The position numbers were made by a program, and so were the translations under genes. This document shows, piece by piece, positions 47,709-57,140 of a DNA stretch of 64,000 nt. Location of the stretch: the NCBI RefSeq assembly GCF_025847205.1, contig NZ_JAOYTH010000011.1, positions 62,001 through 126,000 on the forward strand. Reading direction: 5' to 3'. The DNA comes from Pararhizobium sp. YC-54. GTDB lineage: Bacteria > Pseudomonadota > Alphaproteobacteria > Rhizobiales > Rhizobiaceae. The notes under the pieces are model-generated. The model had not been told where the DNA came from. It made no database searches and worked only from the letters and a program-made list of their open reading frames with translations. Position 1 is the stretch's first letter; each line of letters opens with the position of its first letter.

Positions 47709-48812
47709 TCAGGCGGTGCGGCGCATGCCGTAGGACTGGGCCCCTGCACGTGCAGTCTTTCGGACCTCAAGCATCCAGCCGATTGCCAGCTGCAGCGCGC
47801 AGCCGCCGGCAAGCAGCAGAAGCTGAACCGCAAGCGGCATGTCCGGGCTGTGCCGCATCAACACCGCCGCGGTAAACGACAGCAGGATTCCGGCGGAGAA
47901 GACGGCCAGGCTGTGCCGCCCGGCGACGCAGACGAGCCGCATGGCCGGGTGATCGGCGGCGGTTTTCACGGCTGGAATGTTCCAGGCGAGATAGAGGATC
48001 GCCAGAACATTGAGGATCCGCAGCGGGCCGCCATTGGTCTTGGACACCAGCTGATGGTGAAGCCCGCCAAACGGCGGGTCAACGACGCCTAGATGGACAA
48101 CCAGATTGAGGGGGATGGCGGCGATAGCAAAAAGCGCTGCGGCTGCAAATACAGCTCCGTTGTAAGGCAACACCGGCTGGCCGCGTTTCATGCGCACGCC
48201 GAGATATATTCCGATCACGAAAATGAACTGCCACGACAAGGGATCGAAATACCAGCTGTGGCCTTCAAGGGCTGCGTTCGGGAGATTGATGTGGCCAAGA
48301 CCGGCAATGAACCAGACGGCACAGGAAAGCCCCATGAAGGCGCTCCTCGACCAGTCATGCAGCAGAAAGGCAAACGGTGCGATGAGCAAAAGGACGACAT
48401 ACATCGGCAGAATGTCGAGATTGCCAGGCATGTAACCCAGCAACAGGGCCTGAAAACCATGGTGAAAGGGGTCCTGCCAGAAATCCGTCATCTCGGCAGC
48501 CCATGCCGTCTGATCGAACGCCCCGATGATGACGGCCGATATCGTCAGCATGATCGCAAAAAGCAGCAGGTGCACGAGATAGAGGCGCAAGGCCCGCTTC
48601 CATGGCCGCTCCAGCCGCAACCCGGCGTCCGGACGATAATAGGCGAGAGCGGAAGACATGCCGGCCAGAAGCACGAAGATTTCGGAAGCGTCGCAAAAGC
48701 CGCGCGAATGCTGGAAGGTCAGCGAAAACGTGAACTCCGCGTGACCGATGAAAATAAGCAGAAGCGACAGGCCCCGCAGAAGGTCTATTCTGTTCTCCCG
48801 CTGGCCGTTCAT
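47709..48812 (-). CDS. OpgC-type membrane acyltransferase
   Basis: 367 residues with about ten TM helices. The N-terminal RIDLLRGLSLLLIFIGHAEFTFS carries the family Asp/His motif, and ASEIFVLLAGMSSALAYY follows. OpgC succinylates osmoregulated periplasmic glucans, cyclic beta-glucans in rhizobia. The gene stands alone, with no opgGH nearby, and lies between dxs and the chemoreceptor. Confidence 0.85.
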   Translation of the reverse strand: MNGQRENRIDLLRGLSLLLIFIGHAEFTFSLTFQHSRGFCDASEIFVLLAGMSSALAYYRPDAGLRLERPWKRALRLYLVHLLLFAIMLTISAVIIGAFDQTAWAAEMTDFWQDPFHHGFQALLLGYMPGNLDILPMYVVLLLIAPFAFLLHDWSRSAFMGLSCAVWFIAGLGHINLPNAALEGHSWYFDPLSWQFIFVIGIYLGVRMKRGQPVLPYNGAVFAAAALFAIAAIPLNLVVHLGVVDPPFGGLHHQLVSKTNGGPLRILNVLAILYLAWNIPAVKTAADHPAMRLVCVAGRHSLAVFSAGILLSFTAAVLMRHSPDMPLAVQLLLLAGGCALQLAIGWMLEVRKTARAGAQSYGMRRTA

Positions 48813-48990
48813 TCGTGGTCCCCAAGGTTGCCATCATCGCTTGATGCGCGATCAGGCCTGTTCCTAGGGTAAAATCGTTACTCTCCAACCCGATGCCAAC
48901 GCTACAATTTTAGCGATCGATCATTTTGGCACGGCGTCGGCGCTGTCACTCTGCCGGAAGGAACATCCGCACGGTTCGTCAGCAGTTTGA

Positions 48991-49016
48991 CCCCGGCGAT
49001 CTATCAACCGCCGGGG
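48991..49016 (-). terminator. Hairpin after the HBM chemoreceptor
   Basis: 8-bp stem CCCCGGCG / CGCCGGGG (48991-48998 with 49009-49016) is 28 bases downstream of the receptor stop on the minus strand. T-tract absent. The rest of the 231-base gap shows nothing recognisable. Confidence 0.45.
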
Positions 49017-49043
49017 CTTCCACACATCAATCATGCACCGGCC

Positions 49044-51149
49044 TCAGGCGGCGCGGCGCGAACCGTAGGCTGCCGTTCCGGGCGAACCCCTGCCTGCATC
49101 GAGCTGGAATTGCGCAATCAGTTCGCGCAGGCGGCTCGCCTCGTTGGCGAGCGTTGCGCTCGCCGCATTGGTTTCCTCGACCATGGCGGCGTTCTGCTGG
49201 GTGACCTGGTCCATCTGATTGACCGCCGTGTTGACTTCGGCAAGGCCGACCGACTGTTCGCGGGCCGAGGTGGCGATCGCGTCCATATGCTGGTTGATCG
49301 TCACCACATAGGTCTCGATGGTCTTCAAGGCATCGCCGGTGTCGCGAACCAGCTTGACGCCGCCTTCGACCTCGACGCTCGAATTGCGGATCAGCTCCTT
49401 GATCTCCTTGGCGGCCTTTGCCGAACGCTGCGCCAGTTCGCGTACTTCCTGGGCGACGACGGCAAAGCCCTTGCCGGCATCACCGGCACGGGCAGCCTCG
49501 ACACCGGCGTTCAACGCCAGAAGGTTGGTCTGGAAGGCGATTTCGTCGATAACGCCGATAATGTTGGAGATCTGGCTCGAGGATTCCTCGATGCGGCGCA
49601 TCGCCTCGACCGCGTTGGCGACGACCGCACCCGACTGGGCGGCGCTGGCATTGGCCTGCACCGCAACAGTGCGGGCCTCGTCGGCGCGCTTGGAAGAATT
49701 GGAAACATTGACGGTGATCTGGTCGAGTGCGGCTGCCGTTTCTTCCAGCGACGCCGCCTGCTGTTCGGTGCGGCGGGACAGATCGTCCGAGCTCTGGCTG
49801 ATCTCGCGCGTGCCGTCATCGATCGAGCCGGCCGATTGGGTAACGGCTGAAAGCGTGTTGCCCAGTTGCTTGACTGCCGCGTTCAGATCATGACGCAGAG
49901 CCTCGAAATCGGGGGCGAAGGCATCGTTGAGCTGGAACGACAGGTCGCCGGCGGCAAGGCGGCGCAGGCCGCTCGCCAGACCCGATGTCGCCTGCTGCAG
50001 GCGCGCTTGAGCTGCGGCTTCCGCTTCCTGCGTCAGGCGGATACGGTCAGCTTCCGACCGCGCCCGTGCGTCCTGCGCTTCCGCCTCAAGCCGGTGATTG
50101 GCGATGGCGGCCTGGCGGAATATCTCGACAGCACCGGCCATTTCGCCGATCTCGTCCTTGCGGCCCGTGAAGGGAATGCTGCTCGTGGTATCGCCACCGG
50201 CAAGGCCTGTCATCGCCCGGGTGGTGGCGACGATCGGCCTGGAGATGCCACGCCCGACGAGATAGACGGTGAGGGACAGCAACAGGATTGCCGTAATCAC
50301 CGCGGCGACGGCGAGATTTTCCGCTCGTGCGATCGCACGGGCATTATCGGCCTCGGCGGTTTTACGAAGGCCGGCAAGGTCCTGCATCAGGGCCGCCAGG
50401 AGCGGCTCGACATCCGAAAATGCCTTGGAAACGCTCTGTCGCGCTTCGCTCTCGGTCGCCGCGGTCGCAGCGTAGGCCTTGAACGTTGACTGATAGACCT
50501 GCAGAGCCTCCATGATGGAATCGTAGGCTTCCTTCGATCCGAAACGCGCCGGTGCGAATGCCGCGAAGATTTTGGCTTCCGCCGCATGGCTCGCCACATA
50601 TTTGGCGTCGCGGCGCATGATGAAATCCTTCTCATGCCGCCGCATCGTCAGCATGCTGGCCCTCAGTTCGTTGTCCTTGATCTCTTTCAACAGCGTTTCG
50701 ATGGAATGCACGGCCGCGCGCATTTCACCTTCCCGCCCCTTCGAAGAATCAAGCCCCAGCTCCCTATTGGCCGTAACCAGTGACTTGAACTCAGCGAGAT
50801 AGACGTCGAGACCGGCGGTAATCGCCTGCAATTTCTGCTGAACCGATGCATCCGGCACTGTCTGCCTCAACACCTCCAGCTGTCCGCCTGTTTCGACGGA
50901 AAACTCCTCGTGGTGCAGGACGGCTTCCTCGCTCTTTTGCAACAGGAAATCCTTTTCGGCGCCGCGCTCCGCAAGCATCTTGCTTTCGAGCACCAGAAGC
51001 GCCTTGTCCGACGCCTCGATCGCACGCTCCTTTTCCCTGAAGCTCTGCTCCATCGCTTTTTCAACGATGAAAATGGCGACGATCGAAAGAATGCCGGCAA
51101 CGGCGATCGGGACGAGCAGACCAATCTTGTGGGACAGTTTAAGATGCAT
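49044..51149 (-). CDS. Methyl-accepting chemotaxis protein with HBM-like sensor domain
   Basis: 701 residues. TM1 (about 10-30); periplasmic four-helix domain with two EKDF motifs (GAEKDFLLQ, RHEKDFIMRR) typical of the HBM sensor; TM2 (about 278-300); HAMP; and a methyl-accepting domain with the hairpin tip [35 protein letters not shown]. It ends GSRRAA, without a CheR-docking pentapeptide. The start at 51149 is chosen because the frame to 51383 would prepend a hydrophilic stretch. HBM sensors elsewhere bind organic acids; the ligand here is unknown. Confidence 0.92.
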   Translation of the reverse strand: MHLKLSHKIGLLVPIAVAGILSIVAIFIVEKAMEQSFREKERAIEASDKALLVLESKMLAERGAEKDFLLQKSEEAVLHHEEFSVETGGQLEVLRQTVPDASVQQKLQAITAGLDVYLAEFKSLVTANRELGLDSSKGREGEMRAAVHSIETLLKEIKDNELRASMLTMRRHEKDFIMRRDAKYVASHAAEAKIFAAFAPARFGSKEAYDSIMEALQVYQSTFKAYAATAATESEARQSVSKAFSDVEPLLAALMQDLAGLRKTAEADNARAIARAENLAVAAVITAILLLSLTVYLVGRGISRPIVATTRAMTGLAGGDTTSSIPFTGRKDEIGEMAGAVEIFRQAAIANHRLEAEAQDARARSEADRIRLTQEAEAAAQARLQQATSGLASGLRRLAAGDLSFQLNDAFAPDFEALRHDLNAAVKQLGNTLSAVTQSAGSIDDGTREISQSSDDLSRRTEQQAASLEETAAALDQITVNVSNSSKRADEARTVAVQANASAAQSGAVVANAVEAMRRIEESSSQISNIIGVIDEIAFQTNLLALNAGVEAARAGDAGKGFAVVAQEVRELAQRSAKAAKEIKELIRNSSVEVEGGVKLVRDTGDALKTIETYVVTINQHMDAIATSAREQSVGLAEVNTAVNQMDQVTQQNAAMVEETNAASATLANEASRLRELIAQFQLDAGRGSPGTAAYGSRRAA

Positions 51150-51525
51150 GGGAGCTCCATATCGCCCGGCCAGCACGGCCGATGCGCAAACAGTGTGAAA
51201 AGCGGGGATATACGCCTGATCCCGTTGGGCGGGATGGCACTCGGAACATGCCGCTGAAGCGAACTCTTCGAGCAAATTCACCGGGCGCTGCATGCCCCGG
51301 TACCGCACATCCGAAAGTGTGCCGCGTAAGTCCCAACAAATTAGAGCTTTCGAATTAAATATCGGTAAAAAAACCCCTACCATTTTACTGGTAAATTCCG
51401 CTCTTCAAGCCGGCGTGCTGTCCGCAACGCCTCCCGCCCCAAGGAAGCAGCCTCTTTCGGCACTATTTGAATGCGCCCGGCCGCATGGCCCTTGCCATCC
51501 CGGCTTCGACGCGCCATGAGAACCC
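51150..51525. other. Divergent intergenic region, chemoreceptor / tlyA
   Basis: 376 bases with no supported gene. 51340-51410 is AT-rich and holds a dyad TACC (51378-51381) / GGTA (51390-51393). A TGGCAC at 51232 resembles half a sigma-54 site but the second half is wrong. Promoters for both flanking genes should lie here. Confidence 0.6.
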
Positions 51526-52332
51526 ATGTCAAACGAACCAAAAACCTCCGTCCGCCTCGACCAGCTGCTTTTGAACCTGGGGCTTGTCGCCAGCCGTTCG
51601 CGTGCACGCGATGCGATCCAGCGCGGCACCGTCACCGTCAACGGCCGTATCGTCACCAAGGCGAGCTCCACCTTTCCCGAGGATGCGACCATCGCCATCG
51701 ACGACCCGGTCCAGCCCTATGTTTCGCGCGCGGCGCTGAAGCTCAAGGCGGGCCTCGAGCATTTCAAGCTGTCGCCCGAAGGGCTTGACTGCCTGGACAT
51801 CGGCGCTTCCACCGGCGGCTTTACCGAAATTCTGCTGCACAACGGCGCTGCCCATGTCATCTCCGTCGATGTCGGCCACGGCCAGTTCCATCCGCGCCTG
51901 GACGCCGATCCCCGCGTCACCAATATCGAGGGCCTGAATGCCCGCGTGCTGGATGAGGACCACCTTGAGGGCCGCGAGATTTCCTTCATCGTTTCCGACG
52001 TCTCGTTCATCTCGCTGAAACTGGCGCTGCCGCCGGCACTCGATCTGGCCGAGCCTGGCGCCCATTGCATTCTTCTGGTCAAGCCGCAATTCGAAGCCGG
52101 CCGCGAGGCGATCAGCAAGGCAGGACTCTTGAAGGATCCCGAAAGCGCCCCTGCGGTCGCGGCCGAACTGGAGCGCTGGCTCACCGAGGATATGGGCTGG
52201 GAAAGCCTGGGTCTCATCCCCTCGCCGATTTCCGGCGGTGACGGCAACGAGGAATATCTGCTGGCCGGTCACAAGCCGCTCGACGAAAACGCCTCCGAAC
52301 ACGAAGACGCCTCCGGGGACGAAGACGAATGA
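51526..52332 (+). CDS. tlyA: TlyA family rRNA 2'-O-methyltransferase / hemolysin-like
   Basis: 268 residues. An S4 RNA-binding domain (about 7-66: VRLDQLLLNLGLVASRSRARDAIQRGTVTVNG) precedes an FtsJ-like methyltransferase domain with the SAM motif LDIGASTGGFTEILLHNGA and VKPQFEAGRE. TlyA methylates ribose of rRNA cytidines in mycobacteria; in others it may act on other RNA. It overlaps the next gene by four bases (ATGA). Confidence 0.92.
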   Translation: MSNEPKTSVRLDQLLLNLGLVASRSRARDAIQRGTVTVNGRIVTKASSTFPEDATIAIDDPVQPYVSRAALKLKAGLEHFKLSPEGLDCLDIGASTGGFTEILLHNGAAHVISVDVGHGQFHPRLDADPRVTNIEGLNARVLDEDHLEGREISFIVSDVSFISLKLALPPALDLAEPGAHCILLVKPQFEAGREAISKAGLLKDPESAPAVAAELERWLTEDMGWESLGLIPSPISGGDGNEEYLLAGHKPLDENASEHEDASGDEDE

Positions 52333-53579
52333 GCACGGAAACGCTGACCATCGAGAAGCTTGGCCAATCCGGCGACGGCATCACCCGTGGCCCGTTCGGC
52401 CCGGTCTATGTGCCGTTTACGCTGCCGGGTGAAACCGTGGCGCTGGCGGTCAACAGGGACAAGGGCACGGTCATGTCGATGACCGACGTCTCGCCCGAGC
52501 GCGTCGAGCCCAAATGCCGGCATTTCGGGCCGGACGGCGAGAACGGCACCTGCGGCGGCTGCAGTCTGCAGCATGCGAGCGACAGCCTCTATCAGAACTT
52601 CAAGCGACAACTGGTTCTCGATGCCTTGAAGTCGAAGGCGCTGAAGGCCGAAGTGGCCCCGCTGGTGCTTGCCCATCCCGGCGAGCGGCGGCGCACGGTG
52701 TTTACGGCGCGGCGCACCGAAAAAGAGCTGCTGCTCGGCTATAACCAGCCTGAGACCCATCACATCGTCGCGATATCGGAATGTCCCATCGCAAGCCCCG
52801 GCATCGTCTCGCGGCTTGCAATCATCCGGACGGTGGCCAACGCGATGGCTGTCAGCGCCGAGCCTTTCCGCGTCACCGTGCTGGAAACCCTGTCCGGCCT
52901 CGACCTTGCCTTCGAGGGCATCAAGGCCATGGACGACCGGCAGCGGCGGATGGCGGTCGAAACCGTGCTCCGCCAGAAGGGCATTGCCCGTCTCAGCCTC
53001 AACGGTGAAATTCTGGTCGAACCGGTCAAACCGGTGATCGATTTTGGCGGCGTTTCCGTTTCGCCGCCGCCCGGAAGCTTCACACAGGCGACGAAGCCGG
53101 CCGAAGAGGCGATGGCGGAACTGGTGCTTTCGCATCTCGGCAAGGCCAAGCGCGTCATCGACCTTTTTGCAGGCTCGGGCACCTTCTCGCTGCGCATTGC
53201 CCGCAAGGCGCGCGTTCATGCCGTCGAAAGCGAAGACAAGCCGCTGAAGGCGCTGGATTTTGCCGCCCGCAACACGCAGGGCCTGAAACCCGTTACCGTG
53301 GAAAAGCGTGACCTCTTCCGGCGTCCGATGATGGCCTCGGAGCTGAAGGTCTATGACGCCATCGTCTTCGACCCGCCACGCGCCGGTGCTGAAGTCCAGA
53401 CAAAGGAAATGGCCCGTTCCGGCGCCAAGAAGATCGTCGCGGTCTCCTGCAACCCGGTAACGCTGGTGCGCGACCTGCGCATTCTTGTGGATGCGGGCTA
53501 CCGGATCACGTCCGTGACCCCGATCGACCAGTTCCTCTGGTCGTCGCATGTGGAAGTCGTGGCAACGCTGGAGAAGTGA
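52329..53579 (+). CDS. Class I SAM-dependent RNA uracil methyltransferase (RlmD/TrmA type)
   Basis: 416 residues. An N-terminal TRAM-like region leads into cysteines in CGGCSLQH, which with a preceding Cys (PKCRHF) hold an iron-sulfur cluster. The methyltransferase core has DLFAGSGTFSLRIA and DPPRAGAEVQTKEM, and the catalytic Cys is in VAVSCNP. The exact target (23S rRNA or tRNA m5U) is not decided by these motifs. It is coupled to tlyA. Confidence 0.92.
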   Translation: MSTETLTIEKLGQSGDGITRGPFGPVYVPFTLPGETVALAVNRDKGTVMSMTDVSPERVEPKCRHFGPDGENGTCGGCSLQHASDSLYQNFKRQLVLDALKSKALKAEVAPLVLAHPGERRRTVFTARRTEKELLLGYNQPETHHIVAISECPIASPGIVSRLAIIRTVANAMAVSAEPFRVTVLETLSGLDLAFEGIKAMDDRQRRMAVETVLRQKGIARLSLNGEILVEPVKPVIDFGGVSVSPPPGSFTQATKPAEEAMAELVLSHLGKAKRVIDLFAGSGTFSLRIARKARVHAVESEDKPLKALDFAARNTQGLKPVTVEKRDLFRRPMMASELKVYDAIVFDPPRAGAEVQTKEMARSGAKKIVAVSCNPVTLVRDLRILVDAGYRITSVTPIDQFLWSSHVEVVATLEK

Positions 53580-53598
53580 GCCAAGCGTTCGGATCGAA

Positions 53599-54330
53599 TT
53601 AGAGCGCCGTTGAAGGAACATCGATCGATGCCGCCGGCCAAATCCGGCGGCACTCCTCCCGGAAAGCGCCGATTGCCTGAAATGCATCTTCATTTTTCAT
53701 CTGCACGGCATCGGAAGCGCGACGGAGTTCCGCCAATTCGCAAAGGCGGTTGACGACCCAAACCGCCCGCCTTTCGATATCCGCGCCATAGGCCCGCTCC
53801 ACCTTGGCAAGCGCCGTCACCGGAATATTGCCGAAACCTTTGATCAGCATACCGATATCGAAAGCATCGCGATAATTAACCGAAGGATCGACGCAGCGAT
53901 CGGCATTCGCAAGCAACTTTTCGGCAAACATATTCAATGGAGAGAGCGTCGGCACCCCAAGCTCTTCATCAAAAAGTCCATCGACTTCGATACGCCCTTC
54001 CCGGACGACTTCGAATTTTATGGTGTGGCCGCCATAACCCAGAAGCGTCCTGATACCGTATTGATCTGCTTTGACGTCGCGGAGGCTTTCGACCTTCGTT
54101 GAAAAAAATGCAGTTATGCCCTCGCTTACGGCCGCCATACGAAGCTTCCGATATCCATCGACGTCCGAACACAGAAAATCGACGTCGATCGATCGGCGAT
54201 ACTCTCCGAGCTTGAGAACGATGGCTGTCCCTCCTCCGAACCAACACTTATTGTCCAGGAGGAAGGCGTGGTTCATCCCGCCGAGAATTTCGGAAATGAT
54301 CTGATGTTCCACTCGGAGATATCTAGGCAT
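53599..54330 (-). CDS. AbiEii/AbiGii-like nucleotidyltransferase
   Basis: 243 residues. The nucleotidyltransferase signature GGGTAIVLKLGEYRRSIDVDFL (residues about 32-53) contains GG and DxD residues for NTP-Mg binding. A later YRDAFDIGMLIKGFG matches the helical part of the AbiEii family. Members include type IV toxins that modify tRNA, and phage-defence proteins. It is preceded by a 74-codon gene (54390-54614) that could encode its partner. Convergent with the RNA methyltransferase gene, 19 bases away. Confidence 0.75.
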   Translation of the reverse strand: MPRYLRVEHQIISEILGGMNHAFLLDNKCWFGGGTAIVLKLGEYRRSIDVDFLCSDVDGYRKLRMAAVSEGITAFFSTKVESLRDVKADQYGIRTLLGYGGHTIKFEVVREGRIEVDGLFDEELGVPTLSPLNMFAEKLLANADRCVDPSVNYRDAFDIGMLIKGFGNIPVTALAKVERAYGADIERRAVWVVNRLCELAELRRASDAVQMKNEDAFQAIGAFREECRRIWPAASIDVPSTAL

Positions 54331-54389
54331 GACGTCCTGCGCTGTGTTTGATCAATGATGCAGGATCGTGCGCCTGGGGTGAAGGGCAG

Positions 54390-54614
54390 TCAGGAAAAAA
54401 GCAGGCGGCCCGCGCCGAATTGGCTCTTCAAGCTTTGGATTAAGTGGGTCTCTGCGGCTGTCAGATGAGCCGTATCGACGAAACGCCAATTGCGCTCGTA
54501 GAGGGCAAAGGCTTCTTCCGGCGAAATAGGACGCGTGATGTCGCGATTCCAGGCCAGCATTCGCAGCTCTGGATAATCGGCGGGCACAATGCTGTTTTCG
54601 ACGGCGCTGATCAT
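54390..54614 (-). CDS. Small protein upstream of AbiEii-like gene; possible antitoxin
   Basis: 74 residues beginning MISAVENSIVPADYPELRML, then AWNRDITRPISPEEAFALYERNWRFVD. No family was recognised, and no helix-turn-helix is obvious. GGGG lies just before the ATG. It is 59 bases upstream of, and on the same strand as, the nucleotidyltransferase, the usual place of an antitoxin or partner. Role inferred from position only. Confidence 0.65.
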   Translation of the reverse strand: MISAVENSIVPADYPELRMLAWNRDITRPISPEEAFALYERNWRFVDTAHLTAAETHLIQSLKSQFGAGRLLFS

Positions 54615-54705
54615 CCCCGCAATATATCGCTACGGACTGGTCATATCAACGCGGCGTGCTGCCACTTCTATAACGCGCATCTTCTAAGTTAGGCTTCTTC
54701 AAAAT

Positions 54706-54742
54706 GAAACTCCCGGCAAAGCCGCGTTTGGCCGGGAGTTTC
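54706..54742 (-). terminator. Terminator after the dCache chemoreceptor
   Basis: Perfect 12-bp stem GAAACTCCCGGC (54706-54717) with GCCGGGAGTTTC (54731-54742), loop 13 bases. On the minus strand ATTTTG follows. It is 12 bases past the receptor stop. Confidence 0.8.
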
Positions 54743-54754
54743 AAGGAGATATGT

Positions 54755-56860
54755 TTACGCGGCGCGGCGGGCGTAAGCGGTTTGCCTTGCCGCCGGTGCC
54801 GACGACTGGCTGTCGCCGATGTTGAACTGGGCCAGCAGATCGTTGAGCGCTGCCGCTTCCGAGGCAAGCCCGTGGCTGGCGGCGGTCTGTTCCTCGACCA
54901 TGGCGGCGTTCTGCTGGGTGCCCTGGTCCATCGTGTTGACGGCCGTGTTGATCTCCTGCAGGCCGGTCGACTGTTCGCGGGTGGAGGTGACGATCGCGCT
55001 GATATGCGTGTTGATCTCCTGAACCTCGGAGACGATTGCCTGCAGCGACTGGCCGGTTTCCCCGACCAGCGCCACACCGGCGCGAACCTGGTCGCCCGAG
55101 GTGGTGATCAGCGCCTTGATTTCCTTGGCGGCATTGGCCGAGCGCTGGGCGAGTTCGCGCACTTCCTGAGCGACGACGGCAAAGCCCTTGCCGGCGTCCC
55201 CTGCACGGGCCGCTTCGACGCCGGCGTTCAGCGCAAGCAGGTTGGTCTGGAAGGCGATGTCGTCGATGACGCCGATGATGTTGGAAATCTCGCCGGAGGA
55301 CTTTTCGATGCCCTGCATGGCGTTGACGGCATTGCGGACGACTTCGCCGGACTTTTCGGCGCCGGCGCGGGTGCGGGCAACCAGCTGGCCGACTTCTTCG
55401 GCGCGGCGGGCGCTATCCTTGACCGTCGTGGTGATCTCTTCCAGGGCTGCGGCTGTTTCTTCCACCGAGGCTGCCTGCTGCTCGGTGCGGCGGGCAAGAT
55501 CGTCGGCGGCGGTGCGGATTTCGCTGGCGCCGGCATCGATGGCGCGGGCATTGGCGCCGACGGCCTGAAGCGTCTGATGCAACTTGGTCACCGAATTGTT
55601 GAAGTCGGCGCGCAGACGGTCGAGATGCGTGACGAACGGAACCGAGATGCGGTAGCCGAGGTCGCCGTCGGCAAGACGTCCAAGACCGGTTGCCAGGGCC
55701 TCGACGGCGTGCTGGATATCGGCGGTTTCCTGTGCTTTCAGGGCTTCGCGCTCAAGGCGCTCCTGCTCGGACAGCGAACGGCCGCTCTCGGCCTCACCTT
55801 CGAGACGCACGCGCTCGATGGCATTGGCGCGGAACACCGCGACGGCGGCGGCCATCGAGCCGATCTGGTCGCGGCGTTCCTGGCCGGGGATTTCCGCCTT
55901 CAGGTCACCGGCGGCCAGACGTTCCATGGCTCCAGTCATATCGGTGACAGGACGGATGACGAGGCGGCTGAGCAGGGTTGCGAGGAAGGCGATCATCACG
56001 CCGACGGCAAGGAGCGTGGCGATGGTTGCGGCAATCCGGAACTGGCCGATAGCGGAATAGGCGACATCGGCATCAACGGCGAAACCGACGTACCATTCAA
56101 CCGTTGGCAGGCCGGCAACCGGCACGAAGCTGACGAGCATCGGCTTGCCGTCCAGTTCGGTCTGCATGATCGACGCGCCGATCGACGGTGTTGCGGCCGG
56201 GAAAGCATCGGCAAGCGTCTTGGTCACCAGCTTGGCATCCGGATGAACGAGGATCTGGCCCGACTTGTTGACGAGGAAGGCAAAGCCTTCGCCGCCGACA
56301 TCGATGGCCTTGACCATGTCGACGAGTGTCTTGAGCGAGAAATCGCTGCCGGTCACGCCGACGAGCTTGCCATCCTTCTTCACAGGCGCTGCGGCACTGA
56401 TGATCAGGTCGCCGCTCGAAGCATCGACATAGGGGTCGGTGAGCACGCTGCCGTTGGCCTTGACCGCATCCTGATACCAGGGGCGCTTGCGCGGATCGTA
56501 ACCCTCCGGCATCGGCATCAGCGGCCAGGTGGTGAACTTGCCGGTTTCGTCACCGACATAGGTGCTGATGAATTCCTTGACGAGAACATCGTTGTTCAGG
56601 GTGGCTTCGAGGCCGGCCTGATCGGCGGTGGCGCCGACTGCATCGGCAACCATGGCCGTCAGCGTGACGCGGCCGTTCAGCCAGTTGGCGACGCTCTGGG
56701 CGGCCTGCTTGCCGGAGGAGGAAATATTCTCCTCGACAGCGCGGGTCGTCACGTCATGCTGGAGACTGTCGATATAGACGGAAAAGCCGGCAAAGGCGGC
56801 AACGACGACGAAGGACGCGGCGACAAGGATGCGCGTCATCAGATTCGATTTTTTGGACAA
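54755..56860 (-). CDS. Methyl-accepting chemotaxis protein with dCache_1-like sensor
   Basis: 701 residues. TM1 (about 8-28), a periplasmic double-Cache domain (about 40-290, with [12 protein letters not shown] and [20 protein letters not shown]), TM2 (about 300-322), HAMP, and a signalling tip [35 protein letters not shown]. It ends YARRAA, close to the tail of the other receptor. dCache receptors commonly sense amino acids and similar small molecules; the ligand is unknown. TTG 56860 with AGGGAAG upstream is preferred; ATG 56839 is an alternative. Confidence 0.92.
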   Translation of the reverse strand: MSKKSNLMTRILVAASFVVVAAFAGFSVYIDSLQHDVTTRAVEENISSSGKQAAQSVANWLNGRVTLTAMVADAVGATADQAGLEATLNNDVLVKEFISTYVGDETGKFTTWPLMPMPEGYDPRKRPWYQDAVKANGSVLTDPYVDASSGDLIISAAAPVKKDGKLVGVTGSDFSLKTLVDMVKAIDVGGEGFAFLVNKSGQILVHPDAKLVTKTLADAFPAATPSIGASIMQTELDGKPMLVSFVPVAGLPTVEWYVGFAVDADVAYSAIGQFRIAATIATLLAVGVMIAFLATLLSRLVIRPVTDMTGAMERLAAGDLKAEIPGQERRDQIGSMAAAVAVFRANAIERVRLEGEAESGRSLSEQERLEREALKAQETADIQHAVEALATGLGRLADGDLGYRISVPFVTHLDRLRADFNNSVTKLHQTLQAVGANARAIDAGASEIRTAADDLARRTEQQAASVEETAAALEEITTTVKDSARRAEEVGQLVARTRAGAEKSGEVVRNAVNAMQGIEKSSGEISNIIGVIDDIAFQTNLLALNAGVEAARAGDAGKGFAVVAQEVRELAQRSANAAKEIKALITTSGDQVRAGVALVGETGQSLQAIVSEVQEINTHISAIVTSTREQSTGLQEINTAVNTMDQGTQQNAAMVEEQTAASHGLASEAAALNDLLAQFNIGDSQSSAPAARQTAYARRAA

Positions 56861-57071
56861 GGCAGGCTTCCCTAATACGGCCCGGCTGCAGCACCGGGCG
56901 AAGGCTCGAACGTGTCCGCGCGCGGGATCGGCAGGCAGCGCTGACGCGCAAAGCCGTTCCAGAATGCGGAAATGGGATGACATGCCACGATGGGCGAAGA
57001 CGCGCGCCTCATGCGCCCGACAGGGGCCGATAGGCCGGACCTGTGAATGTCCGGACCATATTAGCCCGCAC

Positions 57072-57086
57072 TTAAGGCAGGGTTAA
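57072..57086. promoter_or_regulatory. CtrA box upstream of the dCache chemoreceptor
   Basis: TTAA-N7-TTAA (TTAA at 57072-57075 and 57083-57086), a perfect match to the CtrA half-site pair, about 212 bases upstream of the receptor start. The rest of the 280-base gap 56861-57140 shows nothing else recognisable. Confidence 0.6.
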
Positions 57087-57140
57087 AATCTCATTGCCGG
57101 AAAAGTGAGGACTTTAAGGACATTTTGCGAAGCCGGCCGC

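Noticed and set aside
51228..51250. Possible sigma-54 promoter before tlyA
   Set aside because: TGGCAC is present but the second element is ACAT rather than TTGC at the right spacing.
53599..53607. Another end of the 34.9-kb element at the AbiEii-like stop
   Set aside because: Only TTAGAGCGC (9 bases) matches; too short to separate from chance.
54704..56875. 723-codon frame antisense to the dCache chemoreceptor
   Set aside because: The receptor on the other strand has full domain structure; this frame has Gly/Asp-rich antisense composition.
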